Assembly: GCA_029876055.1 (NCBI GenBank)
Contig: CM056874.1
Location: 8,370,001 to 8,434,000, forward strand
Direction: 5' to 3'
Origin: Madurella fahalii
Taxonomy: Eukaryota; Ascomycota; Sordariomycetes; Sordariales
DNA: 64,000 nt
Under the pieces are notes generated by a model. The model was not told the DNA's origin and did not search any database. It saw only the letters and a list, made by a program, of their open reading frames with translations. This document shows positions 33,791 through 44,501 of this stretch, piece after piece. Position numbers and translations under genes: made by a program. The stretch's first letter is position 1, and every line of letters begins with the position of its first letter.

Positions 33791-34130
33791 GTTCTTTCCC
33801 ACAATTGCTGATGCCGGTACTAATGCCCGGCCATTGTTGGACATCACCCTTCCGCTAATTGGGTATAAGTAAAGATAATTACCTTATTTTCTAGTCAAAC
33901 AGGATCTATCTTCTGTTCGAATTTACCCCGAACACAGGCGCCATGTAGTACTAGCAGCAACATACGGTAACAACCCTGTAACTACCGGGCCAGCCCAAAA
34001 AACTAACCTGCCCATGTGCCATTGTAAATGCCTGGAGCCTAACGCACCCTCGAAAACCGATAATAGAATGCGTTATCCAAGATCTAACCACTGGTTTCCC
34101 CAACCATACCGGCAGAATCAGGAAACCAAA

Positions 34131-35813
34131 TCACCATTGACTACACTGCCCCGGCTTACCCTTTTCCACGTCCATTAGTTCTACCACATCCGAGTCGTCG
34201 GCTCGCGGCATGTACGAGACGGTGTGCGTGACGCTCTTCTGGATGGCGTTGCTTGGGAACGGTGACCTGGCGACGTTGTAGCTTCCGGCTTTGCACCCCT
34301 CAGAGCGGTTGGTGCTGCCAAAGATGGTGGGAAGGACGTGCCGGAGGAAGGCGAGGAGCGAAGGCATGCAGCAGCACATGATGGAGATGTGGGACTCGAC
34401 GATGCTGTACGCTGCTACGTCGACATTGTTGTCTTTTGAAGATCAGAAACGGGTTAGCCCTGGCTGGGGTACTCCAGGTTGTCATTGTGGGTAGGTTTGG
34501 TTGGGAGAGGGGGGAAGGGGTAGTGGCTTACATGTCGGGTTGGATGACGTGGAATAAGTGACGAGACCGGAGAAGCGGACGATACTGATGACAGTAATAA
34601 CAATACCAACGCTGAACATGAGGATCAGGTAGATCTTCCTCTTACTGTTCAGCTGCAACTTGAGAAGCTGTGGAATTGGCAGTGCGAGGATCCACAAATC
34701 GGTGGCAATGTTGAGGGCCTTGGGTAGAGTCAGCATTATGGTCCGACCGATAATAACAATTCAAACTCGCAGCATCACTTACCGAATGAGCCCACCAGAA
34801 GGCATTGTTATTGAAGCAAACACCTTCTCCGGACCCAGTCCAACTAGACCAGGCATACTCGACCGGAATACAGGCAAGAATCGCCGTGATGGTCGTCGCA
34901 ACCACCAAAAGGAGGCAGAAAACGATAGAACACACACATATGAGCCGAAACTTCCGGTCTGGAAATACCTGCAGGAAGAAGCAAAGCACGGAGACCTTGG
35001 TTAGGATAATGGTGGGGACGTAAAAAACTTGGGTGATCCACGTGTACTAGGAGCGAGGTTAGCATCCCAATGGTCGACTCGAAGAGCGGCAAGGGGTGAC
35101 TCACCTTGACCACCGTGGTGATCGCTTCAGGCGTTAGGGTCCAGATGTCTTTGCCGAATCCGTGGGCCATCACTATGCATCTGTTAGCGCCGTCAAGAAT
35201 CCTCTATTATACTTTACCTAGAGGACTCGACATACTGAAGAACTCGCCCACGTCCATGGGGAGTGCAGAGATCATAGCAAGGACGGCCCACAGATCGGCC
35301 CATTGGAATCCGCTCCGGACTGCCGATTCGTATATCCTCAAGATGACAAATGCGAGGGCCATGGAACCGGTAATCGCAACCGCAATGGGTGTGACAAGAC
35401 TCTTGTCTCGGATGGGCTCGTTGCAGAGCGTTGCCGTCGCATTCTTCGCAGCTGTCGAGGGTGAACAAGAATGTCAGTCTTGGGGATCATAAAACGACCG
35501 TGAGGGGTGGTTCACCCACCGAGTCCTTCAAAGAGAGTACAGGTCCCAAACACGCACCCCTCGACGTTCGCCATCAATGTTTGGTCGGTGCATATACACT
35601 CAAAGTCGGTTGGACTGCACTTTGACTCCTCAAGATGGGTTGCTAGGCATTCGCTCTGTCGATGAATGGTCCATGTTAGTCCCGCTCCATTCATCGCTTG
35701 CGTCAGACAAACCGGAACCGTCTACGTACTGCACATGCCGGCATCGCCTGCGCCCAAGTGCGGGCGGCCAGGCCGGCAATGGCTAATGTTAGTGCCCACA
35801 CTGTGGACCTCAT
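34131..35813 (-). CDS. CFEM-domain GPCR-like receptor (PTH11 type)
   Basis: Seven exons on the minus strand: 35813-35730, 35655-35520, 35451-35236, 35172-35105, 35046-34783, 34718-34532 and 34432-34131, total 418 residues. A signal peptide (MRSTVWALTLAIAGLAA) is followed by a CFEM domain with the expected eight cysteines (PACASEC, SKCSPTDFECIC, GCVFGTC, TLCNEP). Then come about seven TM segments, for example VTPIAVAITGSMALAFVILR, the FYVPTIILTKVSVLCFF helix and KIYLILMFSVGIVITVISIV. The cytosolic tail is about 90 residues. This matches the fungal Pth11-like receptor class that senses surfaces, hydrophobic ligands or metabolites and signals through G proteins. One acceptor (before 34718) is AAG, the others are standard. 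It is divergently arranged with the P450 gene. Confidence 0.92.
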
Positions 35814-36764
35814 TGTGTGCCTGCTCGGGGCCGTTGGGTGGTAGCAGGTTTCGGTCTGGAGAACATGTGCACAGGGAGCAAAGTAGTCAGACAGCAGAAT
35901 CCAGTGAGCTCGTTTGCTTTGAATGGAATATTGCGCAATATGTGTGTGCGCGCTCAATCCCCCCTGAAACTTGGAGCCTAGGTCCTGGTCAACAGGATTC
36001 CGCGAGAACGGCCGGCACAATCTTCACCAAATCCCTACCATGGCCCTGGATGGCAGGCTCGCATACATGCTAATCAAAAGTACGCATGGAATAAGAAAGC
36101 AAAGGCAATTAGCAGGTACGGCTACTACGGCAGGACACTAGAGCTGCTCTTCGGCCATTCTCTGGATGATTTTTTTCCACATCCGGGGATTCGGGCGTCG
36201 TGCCACCCATCCGACTCTATACGCTATACCCAACAGAGCAACTAAGCAAGCGGCTTGGTGTTTCGCTGAGCTGGCGATCGGTGGGGATCCATGGACTCGG
36301 GTCCGGTCCCTTGTTACCGCGCGCCAATGGCCTCACGAAGCCCGTTGCCTAGCGCCAATTGCCGAGCCCCTTTGTCTATTGCTTAATGGTTTAGCGAACA
36401 CGGGACTGCTCCCCCAGTACCCCATCCACACCACCAGTCTAGATACCTTTGCGGGGACAATACTACCTCAGGCGGGGACTCCTACGCGTAGCCACCCACT
36501 AACGCACCAACGCTACTGCATCCCGCGTTATTTGGTGGCTGCAAGTTGATCCCAATCATGACACTCACCGATGGGTGGCCTGGCCACCGGGGACGGGAAC
36601 GGGGAACGGGGACGGGGAGATGTTTAAAAAGTAGTACTAGTAGCAGTCTCGAGCCCCCCGGCCCAGCATCCCGGAAATTGTGTCCAGAAATGCAGCAGTT
36701 CCAGGTGAGCATTGTGTGAGTTGTGCGAGTAGTGGTGTCTTGCTTCTCCTCCGCCGCCGCCGCC
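35814..36764. other. divergent promoter region between CFEM-GPCR and P450
   Basis: A 951-bp gap. A frame at 36166-36549 (127 codons) has no family features. A GGGGAC/GGGAAC-rich stretch lies at 36590-36620. No clear TATA box. Confidence 0.45.
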
Positions 36765-38476
36765 ATGATCCAGACCTTCGATTTTTGGCTCGTTCTAGGT
36801 GCCGTCTTCTGCCTTGGCCTCATCTTTTTTCTCCTACGCCGCCCGCCACGCACCCTTCCCCCAGGACCGAAACCAGTGCCGCTGCTTGGGAACCTCCACC
36901 AACTTCCCAAGAGCCTCCAGTGGCTTCACCTGTACCACTGGAGTAAGAAATATGGCCCGGTGATGCACCTGAGCATGGGCGGCCAGCCCTTGGTCATCTT
37001 GTCGACGCATCAAGCCGCTCACGATCTGCTCAACCGGCGAAGCGCGAGGTACTCTGACCGGCCGCGCATGGTCATGGCCGGCGAGCTGGTCACCAGGGGC
37101 ATGCACATGCTCCTCCGTCCTTACGACGAGCGGTACAAGCTGCATCAGCGGATGGAAGCCCCCCTCCTAACGCTCCGTGCTGCAAGCTCGTACCGGCCTC
37201 TCCAGGACACCGAGTCGAGGCAGCTGCTCTTTGACGTGCTAGGCGACTCGGACAAGTTCGGTGCCAAGGGCGTCGACTTCCACCATCACCACGAGCGCGC
37301 CATGGCCAGCTTCATCTACTGCCTCAACTACGGCTATCGCCTACGGACAGGGTACGAGCAAGCGCTCCTGGACGGCAAGCGTGTGCAGGCCGAGTTCGCG
37401 AGGACGGGCCAGGTTGGCGCCTACATCGTCGATTCGTTCCCGTCCCTGAATCATCTGCCAAAGTTCCTTGCGCCCTGGAAGAGAGAGGCCGAAGAGTTGT
37501 ACGAGCTGGAGCGCCAGCTGCATGTTGGGAATTTGGACAAGGGCCTGAGCAACCCCGGCTGGAACTTCAGTAAATACATGAGCAAGTCCCCCGAGGCCCA
37601 GGTCATGCCCAAAGAGGAGCTCGCTTTCGATCTCGGCATCCTCGCCGATGCTGGGCTTGACACGTCAACGGTGGCGCTGGATTGGTTCATCGTCGCCTGG
37701 ATCACGTCCGGCTCGCGCTGGGTCGCCAAAGCACAGAAGCTTCTTGATGAGGTAGTCGGGAGGGATCGGCTGCCGACCTTTGATGACCGCCCCAAATTGG
37801 CTTACATCGATGCAATTGGTGACTTCCCCCCTCCAGCCCAGCTACGACCATACATGACCAACGTCTGCTGACCCAATCCGTTTTGACAATAGCGAGCGAG
37901 ACACTGCGCTGGCGCCCGGTAGTCGTCGGCGGTGTGCCGCACTTCACCAAGACCGAGGACAGCTACATGGGCTACTACATCCCGGCCAACTCGATCGTGC
38001 TGGCCAACGCTTTCGCCATTACGCGTGACGAATCCGTCTTTGGGCAAGACGTCGACAACTTTGTCCCCGAGCGGTGGCTCGCCGAGGAGCAGGAAGAGGG
38101 CAAGGAGCCGTCCATTGACGGCTGTGGCATGAACCTGACGGCCCTCAAGGACCTGCCGCAGACGGGCTTCGGATTCGGCCGCCGCATCTGCACCGGCCGC
38201 ATCATCGCGCGCAACCAGCTGTTCATCCAGATGGCACGCATGCTCTGGGCCTTTGACGTAGAGGCCGGAATCAGCGAGGCTACTGGCCAGCGGCACAAGG
38301 TGGACGACATGGACTGCACCGAGGGTTTTGTGACGTTGCCCAAGCCGTTCAAGGCCGAGATGCGCCCCCGAGGTCAGTGGGTCCGCGACGTGATCCTGCG
38401 GCCCGGCACCACCCATGGCCTCGATCACGCCGAAATACTCAATCAGGCGGGCAAGGAGCGGGCAAAGACTGAATGA
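36765..38476 (+). CDS. cytochrome P450 monooxygenase, membrane bound
   Basis: Exons 36765-37818 and 37893-38476 give 545 residues. An N-terminal membrane anchor (FWLVLGAVFCLGLIFFLL) is followed by basic residues and the proline hinge PPGPKPVPLLGN. The I-helix oxygen-activation motif is AGLDTS, the K-helix ExxR is ETLR, and the heme-binding loop is FGFGRRICTG with the axial Cys near residue 451. All essential motifs are intact. Fungal P450s with LRWRPVVVGGVPH resemble O-methylsterigmatocystin oxidoreductase-type (CYP64-like) enzymes, but the substrate cannot be read from sequence. The intron splits an Ala codon just before SETLRW. An ATG-less upstream extension of the frame is ignored. Neighbours (receptor, peroxidase, regulator, glucosyltransferase) fit a secondary-metabolism or detoxification setting. 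Confidence 0.94.
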
Positions 38477-38868
38477 GGTTGGGCTCGCAGAGGAGTTGAG
38501 CGTTCGTCAAGACCGCTGTAATGCCTTACCTGTACCTTAACATCACAGAGGCGAAGTTGTATGTACTGTACAAAGTGCTGGTCTCCGACAGTGGCCAAGC
38601 GTTTGGAAGCCAAACCACTTCAAGTTAATTATTCCGTCCGCGCCTCCAGGTGTCGTCCTTCTCTTGTTGACCCCGGCCAAGTATTTACATGCCAGGGCAG
38701 GGACATATCCTCGCGTATGTACAGTGCCACCCGTATCCCAGTTCAGCCTCCAACCCGGAACATCGTGCTGCGGAGAGAGTTCTGGGCCATGGTAAGTTCC
38801 TACAGGGCCATCCATCGTTTTTGCCGGACGCCGTGTAATGAGTCACTAATACTACCATCATGGGCTCG
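38477..38868. other. convergent gap between P450 and peroxidase
   Basis: A 392-bp tail-to-tail gap, presumably two 3' UTRs. A plus-strand frame crossing it (38561-39160) lies mostly antisense to the peroxidase and looks like a shadow. Confidence 0.5.
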
Positions 38869-40045
38869 TCATAGCCTGCGTCGAACGCCGGCGTGGAATC
38901 CGAGCCCCCTGCGCAGGTGGTTCGTCGTGCCATTTCCCCCACAATCCTCTGATTCGGTGAACAAGCTTGCAGCCTTGCCAATCATGCCCGAAATCCTCAG
39001 AATGGCCTCCACCTCTACGACCTCGTCCCTGACGTGCCATCCTAACTCAGTCGGAAGCCGTTCGTTTTCTGCGAGGAAACATCCGCAGTTAGCACAACTT
39101 GAATATGTACCTATGGTATATATTGGCAGTGGCATAATTATGCACGGCTATGCAACATGAAGGATATCCGTCAATGCAGTAGACACTCACCGAAAAAGTA
39201 CTCGACCAATGTCCTATTCACCGTGGCCTGTGCGAGATCCCCGAAGGCGATAAACGGCGCGGCCATCTCGCCCAGGCTGAAGTTCTCCACGTCCCGTGTG
39301 AACCTGTACTCGGGATTGAACGACTTGGACTCGACCTGGCGCGCGATCTTAGCGTTGGCCATGTGCGTTGTCGTGATGACGGGCTCGGGCCAGTAGCGCC
39401 GGGTCTGGTCGAAGATGGTCTGGTTGAAGACGTGGTTGTTGCCGAAAAAATCATCGGTGCGGCTGAGGCTGGCATCGTGCTCGAGGACGTTGTGGCGGTT
39501 GAGGTGGTCGCTGTGGTGCCCGGTGGGACAATGTATCAGCGTCACTAAACTTATGCACACATACCTCAAATTCATAAGTGTATACGGCGCTGGAAAGGAC
39601 GTACAGGGTGAAGGAGGTGGCGTTGGGCTCCGGGTTGGCAATGACAGCCTGTTCGAACATGATGACGGCGAGGGCAGAGTCGAAGTTGAGACCCTGCTTC
39701 ATGGCCTTGATGACAGCCTCCTTGGTGATTTCCCTACCGTCCCGAGGTAAGATGCCGTGATTTGCAAGCGTGTTCATCATAGGGCAGGGGCCACGGACTG
39801 TGCATAATGAAGATGGACACACCAAATCAGCAAAGGGTCTCTATAAACGATGTAGAGCTCAGGAAGATGAGGGAGCTCGGCCGTGGCGAACAACCATGTC
39901 ATTGACACTCACAGTCGTTGGGCCCGGGAGGATGCCATTCCGGAATCTCATGCGCCTCCGAATCCCTGACCAAGAGGGCCTGCTCAGATGGTGTGCAGCA
40001 GGCGAGGGAAGAGATGTAGCTGAGAAAGATGATTGAGGACTTCAT
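38869..40045 (-). CDS. secreted heme-thiolate peroxidase (chloroperoxidase/peroxygenase family)
   Basis: Exons 40045-39913, 39797-39605, 39510-39191 and 39068-38869 on the minus strand give 281 residues. A signal peptide (MKSSIIFLSYISSLACC) leads to the family hallmark GPCPMMNTLANHG, where Cys49 is the axial heme thiolate. The distal EHD motif with DASLSR (Glu119) fits the short chloroperoxidase/short peroxygenase group rather than the long EGD group. ENERLPTELGW near the end is also typical. The second intron is placed at CT|GTACGT so that splicing gives FTLDHLNRHNVLEHD. These extracellular enzymes use H2O2 to oxygenate or halogenate organic compounds. The length is typical of short forms. 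A 9-bp repeat array lies about 160 bp upstream of the ATG. Confidence 0.92.
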
Positions 40046-40152
40046 TGTAGCAAGCGAGACTACTATTTCTGCGCCGGCGAGCTATAGCATCGAAGAACCA
40101 AACTGATCAGGTTTTACAATGTGTCTCATTTCGTGCAGTCTATAGCCCTCGG

Positions 40153-40160
40153 TTTATAAA
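40153..40160 (-). promoter_or_regulatory. TATA-like box of the peroxidase gene
   Basis: The self-complementary TTTATAAA lies 108-115 bases upstream of the peroxidase ATG and immediately proximal to the 9-bp repeat array. Confidence 0.4.
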
Positions 40161-40204
40161 ATACTCAACGTTGCGCTGCTCGGGTTTGGAACCAGTACGA
40201 GGCG

Positions 40205-40240
40205 CTCGTGTTTCTCGTGTTTCTCGTGTTCCTCGCGTTC
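40205..40240. promoter_or_regulatory. 9-bp-periodic CTCGTGTTT array (4 units)
   Basis: CTCGTGTTT, CTCGTGTTT, CTCGTGTTC and CTCGCGTTC follow one another without gaps. Read on the minus strand, toward the peroxidase, the unit is AAACACGAG. It lies about 160 bp upstream of the peroxidase start. Related arrays lie at 40780-40806 and 44311-44346. It may be a regulatory array or a minisatellite. Confidence 0.6.
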
Positions 40241-40779
40241 TCGCCGCACCCGGTCGCGTTTGGACCCGCTCTCGTCCGTGTTTTTCGGAGATCTGCAGAT
40301 TGCATGAGCAGAAATGACCGAGCAGCTCTTCAGGGGTTGGACAATGGGCGGTAACATGATTACGTTTGCCCTGCTGCACTGCTCGAAAGGAACCAGATCC
40401 AAAGAACTGATGATGGAACGATCCCATTCAGACGGGGGCGAGGTCTCGTTTCTTCCGCCTCCACAGATTTGATCTCCATAGATTGGCTCCGGCTGGATTA
40501 GCAATTCTCAATGACTTACATGGGTAACCTTAACTAGTAGCAATTTCCAGCTAACGCGCAAGCTATTCATTAGTCACTGTGGCTTATGAACTCAGTGGAC
40601 GTGAGTTGATATTACCGTATTCCGGCTGAGAGTCATCTAACTCATCTTTAGGACTTCCAGGTGGCTGCGCCCTGGAAATCGTCTGGGAATCTACGTCAAC
40701 CGTGCCAGCCCTATGAGCCGGGATGAGCTACGTACCTACCTATGGAGACTGGGTGGGCGATAAATGCGGTAGAATCCGC

Positions 40780-40806
40780 AAACACGAGCTACACGAAATA
40801 AACGAG
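40780..40806. promoter_or_regulatory. 9-bp-periodic AAACACGAG array (3 units)
   Basis: AAACACGAG, CTACACGAA and ATAAACGAG in perfect 9-bp register, about 210 bp upstream of the four-TM protein gene. Same core and period as the array at 40205 but in the opposite orientation. Confidence 0.5.
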
Positions 40807-41016
40807 TAAGTTGCGGGTGGCAGGCTATTAAGGGACTTATAGGCTACTGTGGAAGTACCGATTAAACGGAAGAACGCGAGTGTACAAAACTGTCATGAGC
40901 TGAACGATGGATATTTAAGTCTACTCCAAAACCCGGGATACAGATACAAAGCCAACATCGGCTCCCGCAATCATTCCAAACTTCCACGCATTAGCATCTA
41001 CTTTTATCTTTCCATC

Positions 41017-41640
41017 ATGTATCAATCAACCACTTTCAATCCGAAATGGAAGCTGTGGGAGCATATCATCGTGTTCTCCCTTGCTATCCTGGTCATTGTT
41101 CTTACAGGCGTCTACATTAACATGGTCCCCTTCATCACCCGGAGTGAAATCATGGCGATTCCTTTCGTAAGTGTAGTGCGCTGACCTCGACAGGCTGACA
41201 GCAGGACAACCACGAGATTGATGCACTTGGATCTGCGGTTGTTTTGGCTAACACATGGCGTTCCTGTCTAGGCGGTCAAATCTATTATCATCATCACCTA
41301 CCAGCTCCTCACCGAACACACTCGTCGATTCGCCAAATGGCAGAGCAAGAAGGCCAATTTTATTCTGAACAGCATTGAGCCCGTATTCTGGATCACCCTC
41401 GTTATTCTTAAGTTCATGGGGATTTCTGCGTCATGCAGCGGGGATGGCTGCTCGGTGAATTGGGTGATCGCCTTGTTTGCGCTTTTCATCTTGTGAGTCT
41501 CTTGCCACTTCTTTTCCCTCCCTTTTCTTACCGCCATCGCAAGGATGTGGAACGTTAACGTATACAGTATATTGTCAATTCACATTGCGATTATTTCTTT
41601 CGTGGAGTATCGTGAGTCTAGAAGATTCGGCCATTCCTAG
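41017..41640 (+). CDS. small four-TM fungal membrane protein, unknown function
   Basis: Exons 41017-41166, 41272-41492 and 41568-41640 give 147 residues; introns carry GTAAGT/TAG and GTGAGT/CAG ends. Four hydrophobic segments are visible: HIIVFSLAILVIVLTGVY, AVKSIIIITYQLL, FWITLVILKFMGIS and NWVIALFALFIFILSIHIAI. Between TM2 and TM3 is a basic stretch (TRRFAKWQSKKANF). There is no signal peptide apart from TM1. The arrangement resembles small MARVEL-like fungal membrane proteins, but I cannot name a family with confidence. It lies between the peroxidase and the Zn(II)2Cys6 regulator and has a CACGAG array in its promoter, so it may belong to the same expression group. Confidence 0.8.
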
Positions 41641-41947
41641 TCGCAGGGAGAATTTGAGGCTTTCGAAGTATGAACTATGAACCCCATTTAATGGATGATA
41701 GAGGCAGACGTTTGACTGACGTTCTATGTATCAGTTAGAATCCAAGATAAAAGCATTTCCGAGCAGGCTGCTCCCTGACCCAGATTTGTTCCTGTTGTGG
41801 CCGCTAGGTACCTTGAGTTTGAGTGGATCGGGCAGCGGCCCAGGGTCGATGGGAAATGCCGGCGACTTTGTGGAGAAGGTGGGGATTGAGACGCGTACTC
41901 CGTATTCCCCGTATTCTCGCCCCGTCTCGTTTCCGCCCCCTTGTACC
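41641..41947. other. gap between the four-TM protein and the regulator
   Basis: The regulator's reading frame is open back to an ATG at 41726, so part of this gap may be coding if a longer N-terminus is used. No repeat array was seen here. Confidence 0.4.
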
Positions 41948-43798
41948 ATGGCTTCTCGAATTGCCATGCACTCTCGTACTTTTTACTCAATCCTTGTCCT
42001 TGGGCTTCTCGCTCCCGACGTCTCTGCTAGGCAACCTCAAGCAATAGCACACACTGTATCAACAACCATGATAACCACGCCGAATCTTCTACAGACGGAG
42101 GCCTCGGTCTCATCGCCTGCAGACGCTGACTCTATATATGCTGATTCCTCGACAGCAGCTTCGTCTCTGAATACGAGGAGAAGAAGCACGCGGGTTCACC
42201 CCGTTGCTGTGAACCGCCGGTCTCACGCGAAATCGCGGACTGGCTGCCGGACCTGCAAAAGGCGCAGGATTAAGGTAAGGCTGTTAGTCCCAATTGCCGT
42301 GCCTAAACTTCTTTTTTCTTCTTCTTTTTTTTTCTTGTGTTTTTCTCTTTATTCTTCATCTTTTCCTATCTCTGATATCCTCTGCTCAATGCCCAGTCCA
42401 TGAAGGAGACGGACCCGTGTCATACACCAATAGCTACGCACTTACCTTACTATTGCACTCTGATCCAAATTCATGGGCGTGACCGTTGACACTACATCAG
42501 TGCGATGAAAACAAGCCATCATGCCGCAATTGCGAAAGATACGCAGTGACATGTGATTTTATCAAATCTCAAGTTGCCTCCACCTCTACACCGGCCTCTT
42601 CACACGAGGGACGAGGAATAGCAGGTCCCGGCTGTTCGCTACCGACGTCTCAACTTCAGGGGTCGATGGTTTCCTCGTGCGATATCAACATGATCGACCT
42701 CGAGCTAATGCACAACTTCACCACATATACCTGCACGACTATGGCCAGCGACCCAGCGGTTCGGCAGCTCCTGCGGACGACGGCCGTTCACATGGCAGTC
42801 GACTGCGAATACATCATGCGGTCCATCCTAGCCGTGTCGGCTCTTCACCTGTCCCGCTATCGCCCGCGGAAGAAGGACCTCTACCTCGAGCGCGCCATGC
42901 AGCACCATCAGGCTGCGAGCTCTGCCGCCATCGAACAGATGACCAATTTGCGGGCCGAGGAATGCGAGAGACTACACATTTTCTCGATGCTGACGGTTTA
43001 CTACGGTGCGTCGTAACTGTATGACACAATACCTCGAAGGCGCTGACATACGCATATTCGTTTGTAGCTCTAGGATGCCCCGTCAACGAGGTCGATCTCG
43101 CGCCAGAGAGCCCGTTGATCCCGCACTGGCTGCGTCTCCTTCATGGCATGGAGCCGATTCTGTGCATGCTGGAGCCTCAAAAGTACCGTGGTGTGCTGAC
43201 GCCATTGTTCGACTTTGGCCGGCGCCGCATGACCCCTTTCCTAAAGTCAACACCGCCCCGGGACCCCAGCTTGCTAGTAGATGTTCAAACTCTCGTCCAC
43301 CGTACCTGCACCGACACTGATCTTATCCCTATTTACGACGATATGATTGAGCAACTTCGCCGCATGCTCGGCCTGCTTCTGACACCACCTCGCAGCAGCT
43401 TGGGTGTAGCTTATGCCCATCCCAATGACGGCTCGCTATCACCGAGCATAAATGTAAGACGGGAAGACAATCTTTCCATGTCGACGCCTGAATCATCTAC
43501 ATCGGCAGCTGCAGTGGCCTCGCCAGCCTGGAACAACCTCGAGGCGTGGGATATCCTGATCTGGCAGTGGACGCAGGGAAAAGACTTCCTCCCGTTGCTC
43601 GAGGCAGTCCTACCGCCGCAGGAAGCTTTGGTCATCTTTGTTTACTGCCTGCTCGTACTGAGGAAGCTGGAAAACCAGTGGTGGGTGGAGGGCTGGGCGA
43701 ACCATCTGATGGGCAAGACGTGGGCGTTGCTGGACGAGGAACATCGCCATTGGGTCGGTTGGGCGACGGAAGAGATGGGCTGGATTCCGCCTAGATAG
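41948..43798 (+). CDS. Zn(II)2Cys6 transcription factor (Upc2-like class)
   Basis: Exons 41948-42274, 42501-43005 and 43068-43798 give about 520 residues. The binuclear zinc cluster at about residues 100-128 has six cysteines: GCRTCKRRRIKC then SCRNC and VTC; the first intron falls between Lys and the third Cys, a common position. The sequence AKSRTGCRTCKRRRIKCDE matches the subgroup that includes sterol-uptake regulators such as Upc2. The remainder is helical and lacks the classic fungal-TF middle homology block, as in that group, and ends in an aromatic-rich segment (WVGWATEEMGWIPP). The start is uncertain: ATGs at 41726, 41948 (good ACCATGG context) and 42068 are all in frame. The first two add a hydrophobic stretch (SILVLGLLAPDVSA) odd for a nuclear protein. 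It probably controls neighbouring genes. Confidence 0.9.
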
Positions 43799-44501
43799 CG
43801 CGTCTGGATATCATGTGGCGCGAGTCGCAATAGCGAGTGATTTTGACTATTAACCACGGTCCGTATTACTAAATAGAACTTGAAGCTTCACCGACGGCAA
43901 ATGGACAAATGTGGACAGATGAATTAAGCGAAGGCGTTTCACTTTCATTTCGCTGGGTTCTTTGAATATTACAATCTCAGCTCTTGGCGCTACTGGTCGT
44001 CATTGCTATTGAAGCTACGATTCACCCTTCCTCTGGCAATCCTGACAAAAAGGGTCGCTAAAATCAAGTAAGCCGAGGATCAAGTATTACTCCATACACT
44101 TGGCAAGCGGCTCAGAGCCGACTCGTATTCAAGGTTGTCGAAGCGCGGCACATAATAATGACAAGTAATACAATGCAAACCGAGACACCCCACTCACTTT
44201 AACCGTCCCTACCCAAGAGAACCAACATGCAACGCATTAAGGCAGTTCCGCGCGGAGAACGCCGCACTTGCTTTACGAGTTACGACTGATTGACCAATCA
44301 CAAAGCGCGCAAGAACGAGAAACACGAGCGACACGAGGTACTCGAGTTGAACTTTTGCCATCGAAGGGAGGTCTTCCCACTGACCCCACCCTGATCTATT
44401 AACGATTCAAAACATTCTGATAATGATAAGTAAGGAGGACGGAGTTACAAATAGTGGTCTCGAGGCTCGTTTCCTTGACCTTGACCTACCCCTTCCATAC
44501 A
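43799..44501. other. intergenic region upstream of the glucosyltransferase
   Basis: A 703-bp gap with a 9-bp-periodic array at 44311-44346. No open frame of note. Confidence 0.5.
44311..44346. promoter_or_regulatory. 9-bp-periodic (n4-5)CGAG array (4 units)
   Basis: AAGAACGAG, AAACACGAG, CGACACGAG and GTACTCGAG lie in exact 9-bp register about 155 bp upstream of the glucosyltransferase ATG used here. Shares core and period with the arrays at 40205 and 40780. Confidence 0.55.

Larger units (their letters stand above)
31015..34130. other. 3.1-kb gene-poor region with open-frame remnants
   Basis: The left end is the ABCA promoter. The rest appears lower in GC by eye than its neighbours and has no intact gene. 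Possible remnants are an acceptor-like site near 31942 followed by open frames, a stop-to-stop open stretch at 32197-32412, a minus-strand 118-codon frame at 33443-33087, and a 51-codon frame behind a TATA box at 33591. None has a recognised domain. A decayed gene or repeat-induced-mutated element is possible but unproven. Confidence 0.4.
40046..41016. other. divergent intergenic region with two periodic CACGAG arrays
   Basis: This 971-bp gap separates the peroxidase and the small membrane protein. It contains a TATA-like element and two 9-bp-periodic arrays listed separately. No gene recognised; a minus-strand frame at 40154-40504 is unlikely to be real. Confidence 0.5.

Noticed and set aside
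38561..39160. 199-codon plus-strand frame
   Set aside because: Lies largely opposite the last exon of the heme-thiolate peroxidase, and its translation has no recognisable feature.
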